The position numbers were made by a program, and so were the translations under genes. Below are positions 1 to 5,534 of a stretch of 5,534 bases of DNA, one piece after another. Under the pieces are notes generated by a model that had not been told where the DNA came from, did no database searches, and worked only from the letters and a program-made list of their open reading frames with translations. The stretch's first letter is position 1. Each line of letters begins with the position of its first letter. Source of the stretch: JACMJP01 sp046160675. GTDB lineage: Bacteria > Bacteroidota > Bacteroidia > Chitinophagales > BACL12. The DNA lies in the NCBI GenBank assembly GCA_046160675.1, contig JBJXHH010000221.1, forward strand, positions 1 to 5,534, in the 5' to 3' direction.

Positions 1-1
1 C

Positions 2-631
2 GGTGGCGTTGATGTTGGTTACATACAATCTAACGGAAATGATCTTACGTTAGCAACTTACCTTACAAATGATTCAGGAAGAGTAGTTCTTCGGGCAAAC
101 GGCAATGACGAACTCTTTGTGCACCCATCCGGCGAAGTGACAGTAAACACAGGAACGCCCTATTCAGGGTATGAAATGGGTATCAACGGCGATCTGCATG
201 TTTCTTCCCAGCTTGCTATCGGAACCACTGATGCCGATTATCAACTCACAGTTTCAGGAACAGATGAAATAGTTACAATTAAAGGAACGAACCCGTACAT
301 AAGCATGGAAAACGGGGGCGTTGAAAAAGGTTATATGCGGGCTGACGGAAATGATCTTACGTTAGCTACTTACCTTACAAATGATATAGGGCGAGTAGTT
401 CTTCGGGCAAACGGCAGTGATGAACTCTTTGTGCATCCAACCGGAGAGGTGACAGTGAACACAGGAACACCCTATACAGGTTTCGAAATGGGTATCAACG
501 GCGATCTGCATGTGAGTTCTCAAATTGCCATAGGCACAACAAGCGCTGTTTCAACTGCGCAAGCCACTATGTCAGGAACAAGCGACGTATTAGTTATTGA
601 TGGCACTGATCCTTACATAACTTTAAGGGAC
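2..631 (+). repeat. Tandem 312-bp coding repeat, two copies plus a diverged third
   Basis: Unit 1 covers 2-313 and unit 2 covers 314-631. Landmark sequences recur exactly 312 bp apart; for example the block starting CGGAAATGATCTTACGTTAG is at 34 and again at 346. By hand count, about 17 of 168 bases differ over the best-conserved stretch (34-201 against 346-513), so about 90% identity, with many of the differences at third codon positions. Unit 2 is 318 bp because of a two-codon insertion in its less conserved half. A third unit from 632 is recognisable only as protein (GDENLGYVQA, GEDLRVG, GRVIFSSN). The left edge cuts into the array, so more copies may lie upstream. Confidence 0.9.
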
Positions 632-1114
632 GGAGATGAAAACCTCGGTTATGTGCAGGCGCTTGGCGAAGACCTTCGTGTTGGCATATTTGCTGCAAAC
701 ACTGACGGCAGGGTAATTTTTTCATCCAACTCAACTACAAGAATGTATATTGATCACAACGGAAACATTGTAATGGGTGGGGCTAGCACTACGCCGAAAA
801 CAGGCTATAAATTAAACGTTGATGGTAATATAGTTTGCGAAGAATTGCGAGTGGAGATGTATCCCTGGGCGGATTATGTGTTTGATGAAAATTATAGGCT
901 CATGAGTTTAGAAGAACTGGAAGCTTACATCGGACAACACAAACATCTTCCCAATGTTCCCTCAGCAGATGAAATTGAGAACGGCGGCTTACATGTTGGC
1001 GAAATGCAGGCTACTATGATGGAAAAGATAGAGGAGCTTACACTGTACATCATTGAATTGAAGAAGCAGAATGATGCACTGGCAGCAAAGATTTCTGCGA
1101 TGGAGAATAAATAA
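2..1114 (+). CDS. Repeat-containing fibre-like surface protein, 5' partial
   Basis: The reading frame is open from the left edge (base 2) to TAA at 1112-1114, giving 370 visible residues; the true start lies upstream. GTG at 119 falls inside a repeat unit and is not a credible start. Residues 1-104 and 105-210 are tandem copies of a beta-rich unit (G-x-x-x-x-GY, NDLTLATYLTND, GRVVLRANG, ELFVHP-GEVTVNTGTPY, MGINGDLHVSS, AIGTT). A third, diverged copy starts near residue 211. The C-terminal part from about residue 280 (WADYVFDENYRLMSLEELEAY, KHLPNVPS at 314-321, GEMQATMMEKIEELTLYIIE) resembles a terminal domain common on long repetitive Bacteroidota surface proteins, often annotated tail-fibre-like. 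The last 30 or so residues look coiled-coil, suggesting a trimeric or fibrous stalk (inference). No T9SS sorting domain is present at this end. The exact role is unknown. The metalloprotease gene starts 36 bp downstream with no terminator between. Confidence 0.85.
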   Translation, partial: GGVDVGYIQSNGNDLTLATYLTNDSGRVVLRANGNDELFVHPSGEVTVNTGTPYSGYEMGINGDLHVSSQLAIGTTDADYQLTVSGTDEIVTIKGTNPYISMENGGVEKGYMRADGNDLTLATYLTNDIGRVVLRANGSDELFVHPTGEVTVNTGTPYTGFEMGINGDLHVSSQIAIGTTSAVSTAQATMSGTSDVLVIDGTDPYITLRDGDENLGYVQALGEDLRVGIFAANTDGRVIFSSNSTTRMYIDHNGNIVMGGASTTPKTGYKLNVDGNIVCEELRVEMYPWADYVFDENYRLMSLEELEAYIGQHKHLPNVPSADEIENGGLHVGEMQATMMEKIEELTLYIIELKKQNDALAAKISAMENK

Positions 1115-1150
1115 ATTCAACTATCATTTAACACTACAAAAAACAGGATT

Positions 1151-2962
1151 ATGAAAAAGATATTTATTTTTAAACGGAGAATACAATTTTATATTCTCAC
1201 CTGCTGCATGTGCCTGTTTGTTCTTACAAGCACAGCGCAAAATCAAAAAGTGTTTATTGAGTTTATTACATCTCCTGAGCTTACCCAACAGCAGGATCAT
1301 TATGCACAAAAGTGGATCAGTTCCCCTTATGTTTTCAATTATCAATTTTGCCGGATACAAAAGGAATTACTTGAAAATGAAACATTGGGCATCAATCTGT
1401 TAGACCAGGGAATTTTGCAGGTTAACAAAAGAAAAACAGTGCAAAGAACAGGTAAAATGTTTTCCTGGTTTGGTGATCCTCAGACGGGCGATGGAAATAT
1501 CAACTTCGTTGTAAATAATGAGCATGTCACAGGCTGGATATTCTGCAAAGAGGGCACATATTACATCTACCCCATAGGTGAGGGCTTGCATATTATGTAT
1601 GATTGCATTGAAGATGGTATACCGGAACATAAAGATTGTGTGCAGAAGGATAAAAGTAATACCAATGAGCAACATGCAAGAGATACCATGGTTGTTAATC
1701 CACTTATTGACCCCGAAACTGGAATTGCAAAAATGTCAGCAACCGGCGACTGTAAAGTACGTCTGGCAGTCTGTTATACTGATGATGTAGCTGCTGACCA
1801 AGCGGATATAGCTTCGTTTGTTCAACAATGTATTGATGTAACAAACGAATGCCTGGTTAACAGCGAAGTAAACTTTGAGGTTGAACTTGCAAGGTCTTAC
1901 GAAAACAGTTATGTTGAACCCGGGAGCGCAGCAACTATTCTTGATAATTGGATGGATATATCTGACGGGTTGTTAGATGAAATCTCCACGGTGAGAACAT
2001 ATTATGACGCTGACCTGAATGTATTACTTGTAGACTATACTGAATCAGAAAACTGCGGAAGAGCCCCTATATCTGATATCGCAACTGCAAGTAACAATTT
2101 TTGCATTTTACAAGATGGATGTGCATTGGCTAATCAATATACCTTCCCACATGAAATTGCACATTTGTTCGGGTGTAATCATGACCCGTACGTCACCGTA
2201 GATCCAATCCCGTATTCTTACGGGCACGGGCATGTTAACATTGTTGATGGCTGGCGAACAGTCATGGCATATACTGATTTTTGCGATACACTGGGTTTAG
2301 AATGCGGAAGGATACCTTACTTCAGCAACCCGGATGTTTATTATGACGGGTCGCCAACAGGTACAACAGATTTCTTCCCTTTTACAACTGTAACAAGTGA
2401 TAATGCCCGGGTATTAAACAATACTGTTGATGATATTTCGTCCATAGAAATTACGCTTAGTAATAAAGTATTACCATCAGAAAACATTTACTCAGGAGAA
2501 GCGGGAGATGTAATCGCATTAACTTCTACAACGCACTCAGGAGATTATATAATTCATTCAGGGGGGGCAATGACATTCCGTGCAGGGGACTATGTGACGC
2601 TTTTAGATGGGTTTCTTGCGGAAGCAGGCAGCAATTTTAGTGCATATATTGATGACTGTGTTGCATTGCGCATTGCAAGTTCTGACCCTGAAGAATCAAC
2701 AATGGACCCTGGCAATACTATCATGATTTATCCGAACCCAAGTTTCGGAATATTTACTATTGATATTTCGGGATTTCATGCCGAAAACAAAAATACATTT
2801 ATGCGCATTTTTGACGCAAGCGGAAAAGTTGTTTGGGAAAACAGTATAGATGCGGAAGAAACTCTTTTGCAACTAAATTTTTCTCAACTGCCGAAAGGTA
2901 TTTATACCTTGCTTGCAAATAACGGCCTACATATAATGTCAGAAAAGCTGATCCTGCAATAA
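1151..2962 (+). CDS. Secreted reprolysin-type zinc metalloprotease with T9SS sorting domain
   Basis: A 603-residue secreted metzincin endopeptidase. Residues 1-29 form a Sec signal peptide (KK, then a hydrophobic core; likely cut after STA29). Residues 30 to about 200 are probably a propeptide. The catalytic domain starts near RLAVCYTDD (204-212). It has the zinc site H334-E335-x-x-H338-x-x-G341-x-x-H344-D345, the Met-turn at M372 (TVMAY), then RIPYFSNPDV and SDNARVLN, a layout typical of bacterial M12B-like (reprolysin) proteases. Residues 437-502 form a beta-rich module (GAMTFRAGDYVTLLDGF, AEAGSNFSAYI) often found just before sorting domains. Residues 526-603 (IYPNPS, G-x-F-T-I, IFDASGKVV, LPKGIYTL, ending EKLILQ) are a type A T9SS signal, so the mature enzyme should be exported through type IX secretion and either attached to the surface or released. 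The ATG directly precedes the signal peptide; AGGA at 1145-1148 is too close to be a normal ribosome site. The substrate is unknown. Confidence 0.93.
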   Translation: MKKIFIFKRRIQFYILTCCMCLFVLTSTAQNQKVFIEFITSPELTQQQDHYAQKWISSPYVFNYQFCRIQKELLENETLGINLLDQGILQVNKRKTVQRTGKMFSWFGDPQTGDGNINFVVNNEHVTGWIFCKEGTYYIYPIGEGLHIMYDCIEDGIPEHKDCVQKDKSNTNEQHARDTMVVNPLIDPETGIAKMSATGDCKVRLAVCYTDDVAADQADIASFVQQCIDVTNECLVNSEVNFEVELARSYENSYVEPGSAATILDNWMDISDGLLDEISTVRTYYDADLNVLLVDYTESENCGRAPISDIATASNNFCILQDGCALANQYTFPHEIAHLFGCNHDPYVTVDPIPYSYGHGHVNIVDGWRTVMAYTDFCDTLGLECGRIPYFSNPDVYYDGSPTGTTDFFPFTTVTSDNARVLNNTVDDISSIEITLSNKVLPSENIYSGEAGDVIALTSTTHSGDYIIHSGGAMTFRAGDYVTLLDGFLAEAGSNFSAYIDDCVALRIASSDPEESTMDPGNTIMIYPNPSFGIFTIDISGFHAENKNTFMRIFDASGKVVWENSIDAEETLLQLNFSQLPKGIYTLLANNGLHIMSEKLILQ

Positions 2963-2974
2963 AATCAGTAAAAT

Positions 2975-3014
2975 AAAAGACCCGGCATAGAAGTTTGTCC
3001 GGGCTTTTCATTTT
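2975..3014. terminator. Rho-independent terminator after the metalloprotease
   Basis: The stem CCCGG (2981-2985) pairs with CCGGG (2999-3003) around a 13-nt loop. It is flanked by an A-run on the left (AAAA at 2975-2978) and TTTT (3005-3008) followed by CATTTT on the right. The A and T flanks can extend the stem past one A/C mismatch. It starts 13 bp after the protease stop codon. The A/T symmetry would also let it work in the opposite direction, but no gene converges here, so its job is to end the fibre-protein/protease transcript. Confidence 0.8.
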
Positions 3015-3055
3015 GAAAAAATAACTAGGACAGCTCATTTGTATTTATTGCAATC

Positions 3056-3089
3056 TTTGTTGGTAATGATATTGAAACCGGTAGTTTTG
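3056..3089 (+). promoter_or_regulatory. Candidate Bacteroidota-type promoter of the acetyltransferase
   Basis: TAGTTTTG at 3082-3089 matches the Bacteroidota -7 consensus TAnnTTTG at every fixed position. TTTGTTG at 3056-3062 supplies a -33 element (TTTG or TTG), 19-22 bp upstream depending on which copy is counted, close to the usual spacing. It lies just after the terminator of the previous unit, where a promoter is needed. Transcription would begin roughly 5-7 bases after the box, at or next to the ATG at 3095. The prediction rests on pattern match alone. Confidence 0.55.
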
Positions 3090-3094
3090 CAGGC

Positions 3095-3622
3095 ATGCAG
3101 TTTACTCATCCTTCCATAAAAATTGCAACCCAAACTCACATTCCTGCGCTTGAAACCCTGCTCAATAGTGCATACAGGGGTGAGATTTCCAGGCTGGGTT
3201 GGACAACAGAGGCGCATCTTATTAGTGGTGATGTACGCACAAACAAACAGGTTATTGAAGAAACGATGCTTACGCCAGGTAGTGTTTTCCTGGTATATAT
3301 TGCTGAAGATGAAACGATTTCTGGCTGTGTAAATTTACAAAAACATGAAAGCAGGCTTTACCTAGGCATGTTCAGCGTATCGCCAAAACTGCAAGGGCTC
3401 GGCATTGGTAAGCAAATTTTAACTGCAGCAGAAGAATATGCAATATTTATTGGGTGTGATAGTATTTACATGTCAGTGATCTCAGTAAGAGAGGAACTGA
3501 TACAATGGTACATACGGCATGGATATAGGGATACTGGTGAAAGAAAAGCATTTGAAGAAGACGGCATTCATGGAAAACATTTACAGGTTCTTGAATTTAT
3601 GATATTGGAAAAATATTTATGA
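3095..3622 (+). CDS. GNAT-family N-acetyltransferase
   Basis: A 175-residue single-domain protein of the usual GNAT length, predicted to transfer an acetyl group from acetyl-CoA to an amine; the substrate cannot be told. Motif A is clear: beta4 LYLGMFSV (88-95), then the pyrophosphate-binding loop Q100-G-L-G103-I-G105-K106, followed by a helix. The motif B region is LIQWYIRHGYRDTGERKAF (135-153), with the W-Y and H-G-Y pattern typical of the fold. The N-terminal segment (LLNSAYRGE, then GWTTEAHL at 35-42) recalls a GNAT subgroup also found in fungi and plants; this is from memory of the family. ATG 3095 is the only conventional start: the frame is open upstream to TAG 3026-3028 but holds no ATG, GTG or TTG. 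There is no usable Shine-Dalgarno sequence, and the predicted promoter leaves almost no leader. The gene is probably monocistronic, with a terminator on each side. Confidence 0.92.
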   Translation: MQFTHPSIKIATQTHIPALETLLNSAYRGEISRLGWTTEAHLISGDVRTNKQVIEETMLTPGSVFLVYIAEDETISGCVNLQKHESRLYLGMFSVSPKLQGLGIGKQILTAAEEYAIFIGCDSIYMSVISVREELIQWYIRHGYRDTGERKAFEEDGIHGKHLQVLEFMILEKYL

Positions 3623-3664
3623 AAAACCAGAGAATCTAGTACATCAATTCCGGTTCTCTATTTT
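3621..3664. terminator. Bidirectional terminator between convergent genes
   Basis: AGAGAATC (3629-3636) pairs with GGTTCTCT (3652-3659): 8 bp including one G-U, with a 15-nt loop. On the plus strand it is followed by ATTTT. On the minus strand it is followed by GGTTTTTC (complement of 3621-3628), giving a U-run there too. It begins 6 bp after the acetyltransferase stop codon and can end both that transcript and the minus-strand OmpA/coiled-coil transcript. The stem is only moderately stable because the centre is A/T-rich. Confidence 0.65.
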
Positions 3665-3723
3665 CCACAGCTCAGTTCCTTCTCCCATTTTTTGAGTTCA
3701 TCCCACATACCTTTCGTTTCCAG
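3658..3723 (-). other. In-frame open extension beyond the coiled-coil gene's stop codon
   Basis: Directly after the TAA (3724-3726) of the minus-strand coiled-coil gene, the same frame continues for 21 codons to TAG at 3658-3660. The peptide reads LETKG, then MWDELKKWEKELSCGK. It is charged and helix-like, with two tryptophans, and resembles real coding sequence more than spacer. An ATG at 3706-3708 would also allow a separate 16-residue ORF, but it has no convincing ribosome site. The TAG lies at the edge of the terminator hairpin, which is where a gene would be expected to end. It could be the former end of the upstream gene, a readthrough extension, a tiny ORF or chance. Confidence 0.3.
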
Positions 3724-4263
3724 TTATTTTTTTGCCGCCAGGCATGCATCCAGGTCAGCATGCAATTTTTTAAGGGCATCTCTCTGGCGTTCCGACTCGG
3801 CATTTAGTTTCACGGCAGTGTCTTCCAGGTTCATATTTTTTTTCTTCAAAGCAAGTATCTCATCTTCCAGCACTTTTATCTTTCCGTTACTTGCTGAAAG
3901 GTCTACGCCTAACTGAGAATTCTCCGTTGTAAGTTTTGCGTTTGCATCATCTGCAGTTTTTACCCTACCTGTGAGCAATGTAACTTCACTGCCAAGGCGT
4001 ATCGTTTTTGCAACTGCGTTGTCAAAATCAGTGGAGAGTTTTGAGTTCTCCCCTTCCAGCCCGGATATTCTGGCATTTTGTTTTGCAACTTCATCCTGCA
4101 ATGAAGCGATAAGACGTTTCATTTTTAGGTTTAAGAAAAACCGCAGTAAATATCCCAGCAAAAATGCGCCGAGTAACATAAGAAGTATTTCCCAACTATG
4201 CGAACTGTATGTTTCAGTTCCGGGTCCCTGGGTTATACTTTGATCGAATATTTGTAATAACAT
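3724..4263 (-). CDS. Single-TM protein with long coiled coil
   Basis: A 179-residue protein of unknown function. Residues 1-24 are polar. One transmembrane helix spans about 25-45 (EILLMLLGAFLLGYLLRFF). R41, K47, K49 and R50 on its C-terminal side suggest, by the positive-inside rule, that the N-terminus is periplasmic and the rest cytoplasmic. Residues 50-175 are almost continuous coiled coil rich in K, E, Q, N and hydrophobic heptads (SLQDEV, GLEGENSKL, VLEDEILALKKKN). From memory, Bacteroidota proteins with a similar N-terminal helix (WEILLMLLGAFLLGYLLR) can end in a helix-hairpin-helix domain; none is visible here. The ATG lies 18 bp after the OmpA-like gene's stop on the same strand, so the two are probably co-transcribed. 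There is no Shine-Dalgarno sequence; the leader is A/T-rich. The gene ends GCA AAA AAA TAA, with a 7-A run touching the stop codon. Confidence 0.85.
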   Translation of the reverse strand: MLLQIFDQSITQGPGTETYSSHSWEILLMLLGAFLLGYLLRFFLNLKMKRLIASLQDEVAKQNARISGLEGENSKLSTDFDNAVAKTIRLGSEVTLLTGRVKTADDANAKLTTENSQLGVDLSASNGKIKVLEDEILALKKKNMNLEDTAVKLNAESERQRDALKKLHADLDACLAAKK

Positions 4264-4281
4264 ATAAGTTGGTTTTATTGG

Positions 4282-5106
4282 TTAGTTTAGTGAGATCTCT
4301 ACTCTGCGATTCATGCGCTTGCCTTCCTCTGAGGAGTTATCAGAAATGGGATTTAGTTCTCCTTTTGATGCACAGGTAATATTTTCAGTTTTAGCGCCCG
4401 CCTTCACAAGTATGCCTTTCACATGGTTTGCCCTGCTCATGCCGAGTTTTTCATTGCTTTCTGTATTGCCAGTATCATCAGTATGGCCTGTTATCGTAAT
4501 TTTCTGATCTGAAGTTTTTAGTTTTTCTGCCAGCGATGCCAAGTAGGCATCTACCTCTGCATTCTGATCACGGTTTGCAGAGCCTGATGTAAAATGAATA
4601 CTGACGAAATTTTCCGCCTCCACAACCCCGCCTTTTGGTGTACTAATGGCAAATGCTGTTGCAGGAATTAGGCCTTCAACTTTCTCAGGCATTGTTTTCT
4701 CCATCTGTGATACAAGCAATATCTTACTTTCATCAACCATTCCAGCAAATAATTTTTTTGTCGCTTCCGCCCTTGCGAGCCCAAGGTTTTCGAAAGCAGT
4801 GGTATTCTGTTCCCCTTCATAATAAATGCCTGTTATTTCCAGCTTCTTTCCCTCTTTCACAAGCTTTAGGATGGAATCCCGCATGGCTGGAAACAGATCG
4901 TTAGTTATTGCATCCGCATCATTTTCTTTAAATAAAAGGGGAGCCTTTTGCAGCGGAGGGCTTTCCTTGTTATTACTTATCGCATTTTTTTCAGAGCCTG
5001 TTTTTGCAGAAGGGCAAACTTCTTTTACTCCGCAAGTGTACCATCTCCGGCAAAGTATGCTCCAGCCCAAAAAAGCAAGCAATGTGATAGTTGCTTTTGT
5101 GTTCAT
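4282..5106 (-). CDS. Membrane-anchored OmpA-family protein with tandem OmpA-like domains
   Basis: A 274-residue envelope protein, probably periplasmic and peptidoglycan-binding. Residues 5-19 are a short hydrophobic N-terminal helix followed by RRWYTCG and a second cysteine at 31. There is no proper lipobox, so an uncleaved anchor is more likely than a lipoprotein. Residues 32-55 are a polar linker. Residues 165-274 form a canonical OmpA C-terminal domain: IHFTSGSA, ITITGHTDDTG, L-G-M-S-R-A and MNRRVEI. D210 and R225, 15 residues apart as in diaminopimelate-binding OmpA domains, are both present. Residues 57-135 look like a second, diverged copy (KLEITG, ENLGLARAEATKKLF), with R112 kept and E97 at the Asp position. 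The ATG at 5104-5106 is the only sensible start. The gene lies 96 bp after the ZIP gene and 18 bp before the coiled-coil gene, all on the same strand. No convincing promoter was found in the 96-bp gap. Confidence 0.9.
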   Translation of the reverse strand: MNTKATITLLAFLGWSILCRRWYTCGVKEVCPSAKTGSEKNAISNNKESPPLQKAPLLFKENDADAITNDLFPAMRDSILKLVKEGKKLEITGIYYEGEQNTTAFENLGLARAEATKKLFAGMVDESKILLVSQMEKTMPEKVEGLIPATAFAISTPKGGVVEAENFVSIHFTSGSANRDQNAEVDAYLASLAEKLKTSDQKITITGHTDDTGNTESNEKLGMSRANHVKGILVKAGAKTENITCASKGELNPISDNSSEEGKRMNRRVEISLN

Positions 5107-5202
5107 AATGTTTAGATCTAGGAAAAAAATATCCTGTTTGGATGGAAAGATGGTGTAAGTTAAATCCTTTTTTCGAAAAATGAAAAATAAATTTCGGAGA
5201 AA

Positions 5203-5534
5203 TTAATGCAGCCCGATCGTAAGTAAAGAGATTCCTGCCCCGGCAAGTATTGCAAGAAACTTGTACAAACTGATCTTGTGTGCCTTACCACTTGCTTCAA
5301 AAATTATGGTAGTGGAGATATGAATCAATGAACCGCACACAATCGCAATCAACCAGGTAACTTGTTCTTCATTGAAATGGATTATATTACTTAATACTGC
5401 ACCTGCAGGTGTTAAACAAGCAAACAGAATGATAAACACAGCTGCATTAACAGGTTTTTTAAAGGAGAAAAACAAAACAGTGGCAAGGGCAAATGTTTCA
5501 GGTATTTTATGAATAAAGATTGCCCAGAATAAAG
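5203..5534 (-). CDS. ZIP-family metal transporter, C-terminal part
   Basis: The frame is open from the right edge (first full codon at 5532) to TAA at 5203-5205, giving 109 visible residues; the N-terminal half lies outside the window. TTG at 5475 is an internal leucine, not the start. Four hydrophobic segments fit TM5 to TM8 of the eight-helix ZIP (Zrt/Irt-like) fold. TM5 carries FIHKIPETFALATVLF, matching the metal-site pattern H-N-I-P-E of ZupT-like ZIPs. TM6 is AAVFIILFACLTPAGAVLSN. TM7 is WLIAIVCGSLIHISTTIIFE, ending in the usual acidic residue. TM8 is YKFLAILAGAGISLLTIGL. The protein should move zinc or another divalent metal into the cytoplasm. H and E of the main metal site are present, but the residue after H is lysine, not N or D. 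The metal and the remaining ligands in TM4 cannot be judged here. Confidence 0.82.
   Translation of the reverse strand, partial: LFWAIFIHKIPETFALATVLFFSFKKPVNAAVFIILFACLTPAGAVLSNIIHFNEEQVTWLIAIVCGSLIHISTTIIFEASGKAHKISLYKFLAILAGAGISLLTIGLH

Noticed and set aside
119..1114. GTG at 119 as the start of the first gene
   Set aside because: The frame is open to the window edge, and the codons before 119 encode the same repeat seen again at 314-430, so the gene clearly extends upstream.
2..1114. Phage tail-fibre gene marking a prophage
   Set aside because: The C-terminal domain type occurs on many non-phage Bacteroidota proteins, and no other phage gene is present in the window.
1151..1240. Lipoprotein signal in the protease (LTCC at residues 16-19)
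   Set aside because: The residue before C19 is cysteine, and the residue before C18 is threonine, not G, A or S. STA-Q at 27-30 fits ordinary signal peptidase, and T9SS cargo normally uses that.
1124..1360. Minus-strand and alternative-frame ORFs overlapping the protease (also at 1400-1675, 1578-1790 and 2799-3038)
   Set aside because: They overlap a gene with strong family motifs throughout and show no recognisable domains of their own.
3971..4243. Plus-strand ORFs opposite the coiled-coil and OmpA-like genes (also 3692-3916, 4313-4507, 4653-4904 and 4826-5158)
   Set aside because: They are antisense shadows, rich in Ser, Phe and Leu, of well-supported minus-strand genes.
5107..5202. Promoter for the OmpA-like gene in the 96-bp gap
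   Set aside because: The best minus-strand box (TATTTTTT near 5131-5124) lacks the final G and has no TTG at the right distance. TTTTTCGAAAAA at 5169-5180 is a short A/T palindrome without clear meaning.
5107..5202. Terminator after the ZIP gene
   Set aside because: Only weak stems are present (CGAAA/TTTCG, and AGGA/TCCT around a T-run), too short and A/T-rich to call.
5203..5475. Stand-alone 90-residue membrane protein starting at TTG 5475
   Set aside because: Coding continues upstream through the ZIP motif HKIPE to the right edge, so this is the tail of a larger transporter.

Overview
The window looks like chromosomal DNA from a member of the Bacteroidota, possibly a Chitinophagales or Sphingobacteriales relative (the order is a guess). 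Three things point there. A secreted protease ends in a type IX secretion (T9SS) type A sorting domain, a fibre-like protein carries a C-terminal domain common in this phylum, and a perfect TAnnTTTG promoter -7 box sits before one gene. None of the starts has a well-placed Shine-Dalgarno sequence, which also fits.

Plus strand, 1-3622. The window opens inside a repeat-containing, fibre-like surface protein gene (2-1114, 5' end missing) with a tandem repeat of about 104 residues. After 36 bp without a terminator comes a 603-residue secreted metzincin zinc protease (1151-2962) with signal peptide, HExxHxxGxxHD site, Met-turn, a beta-rich linker domain and the T9SS sorting domain. A GC-rich hairpin (about 2975-3014) ends this unit. 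A GNAT-family N-acetyltransferase (3095-3622) follows. Its candidate promoter lies so close to the ATG that the mRNA would be leaderless.

Minus strand, 5534-3621. Read in transcription order, this side has the 3' part of a ZIP-family metal transporter (5' end beyond the window), a membrane-anchored protein with one canonical and one degenerate OmpA-like domain, and, 18 bp further, a one-TM protein with a long coiled coil. The last two probably form an envelope operon. A hairpin at 3629-3659 lies between the converging acetyltransferase and coiled-coil genes and can serve both. The coiled-coil gene stops at TAA 3724-3726, but its reading frame stays open and protein-like for 21 more codons, to a TAG at the edge of that hairpin.

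I found no RNA gene, CRISPR array, insertion sequence or defence system. The most noteworthy items are the post-stop extension, the tandem OmpA-like protein with its coiled-coil partner, and the probable leaderless acetyltransferase mRNA. No gap without a gene exceeds 300 bases.
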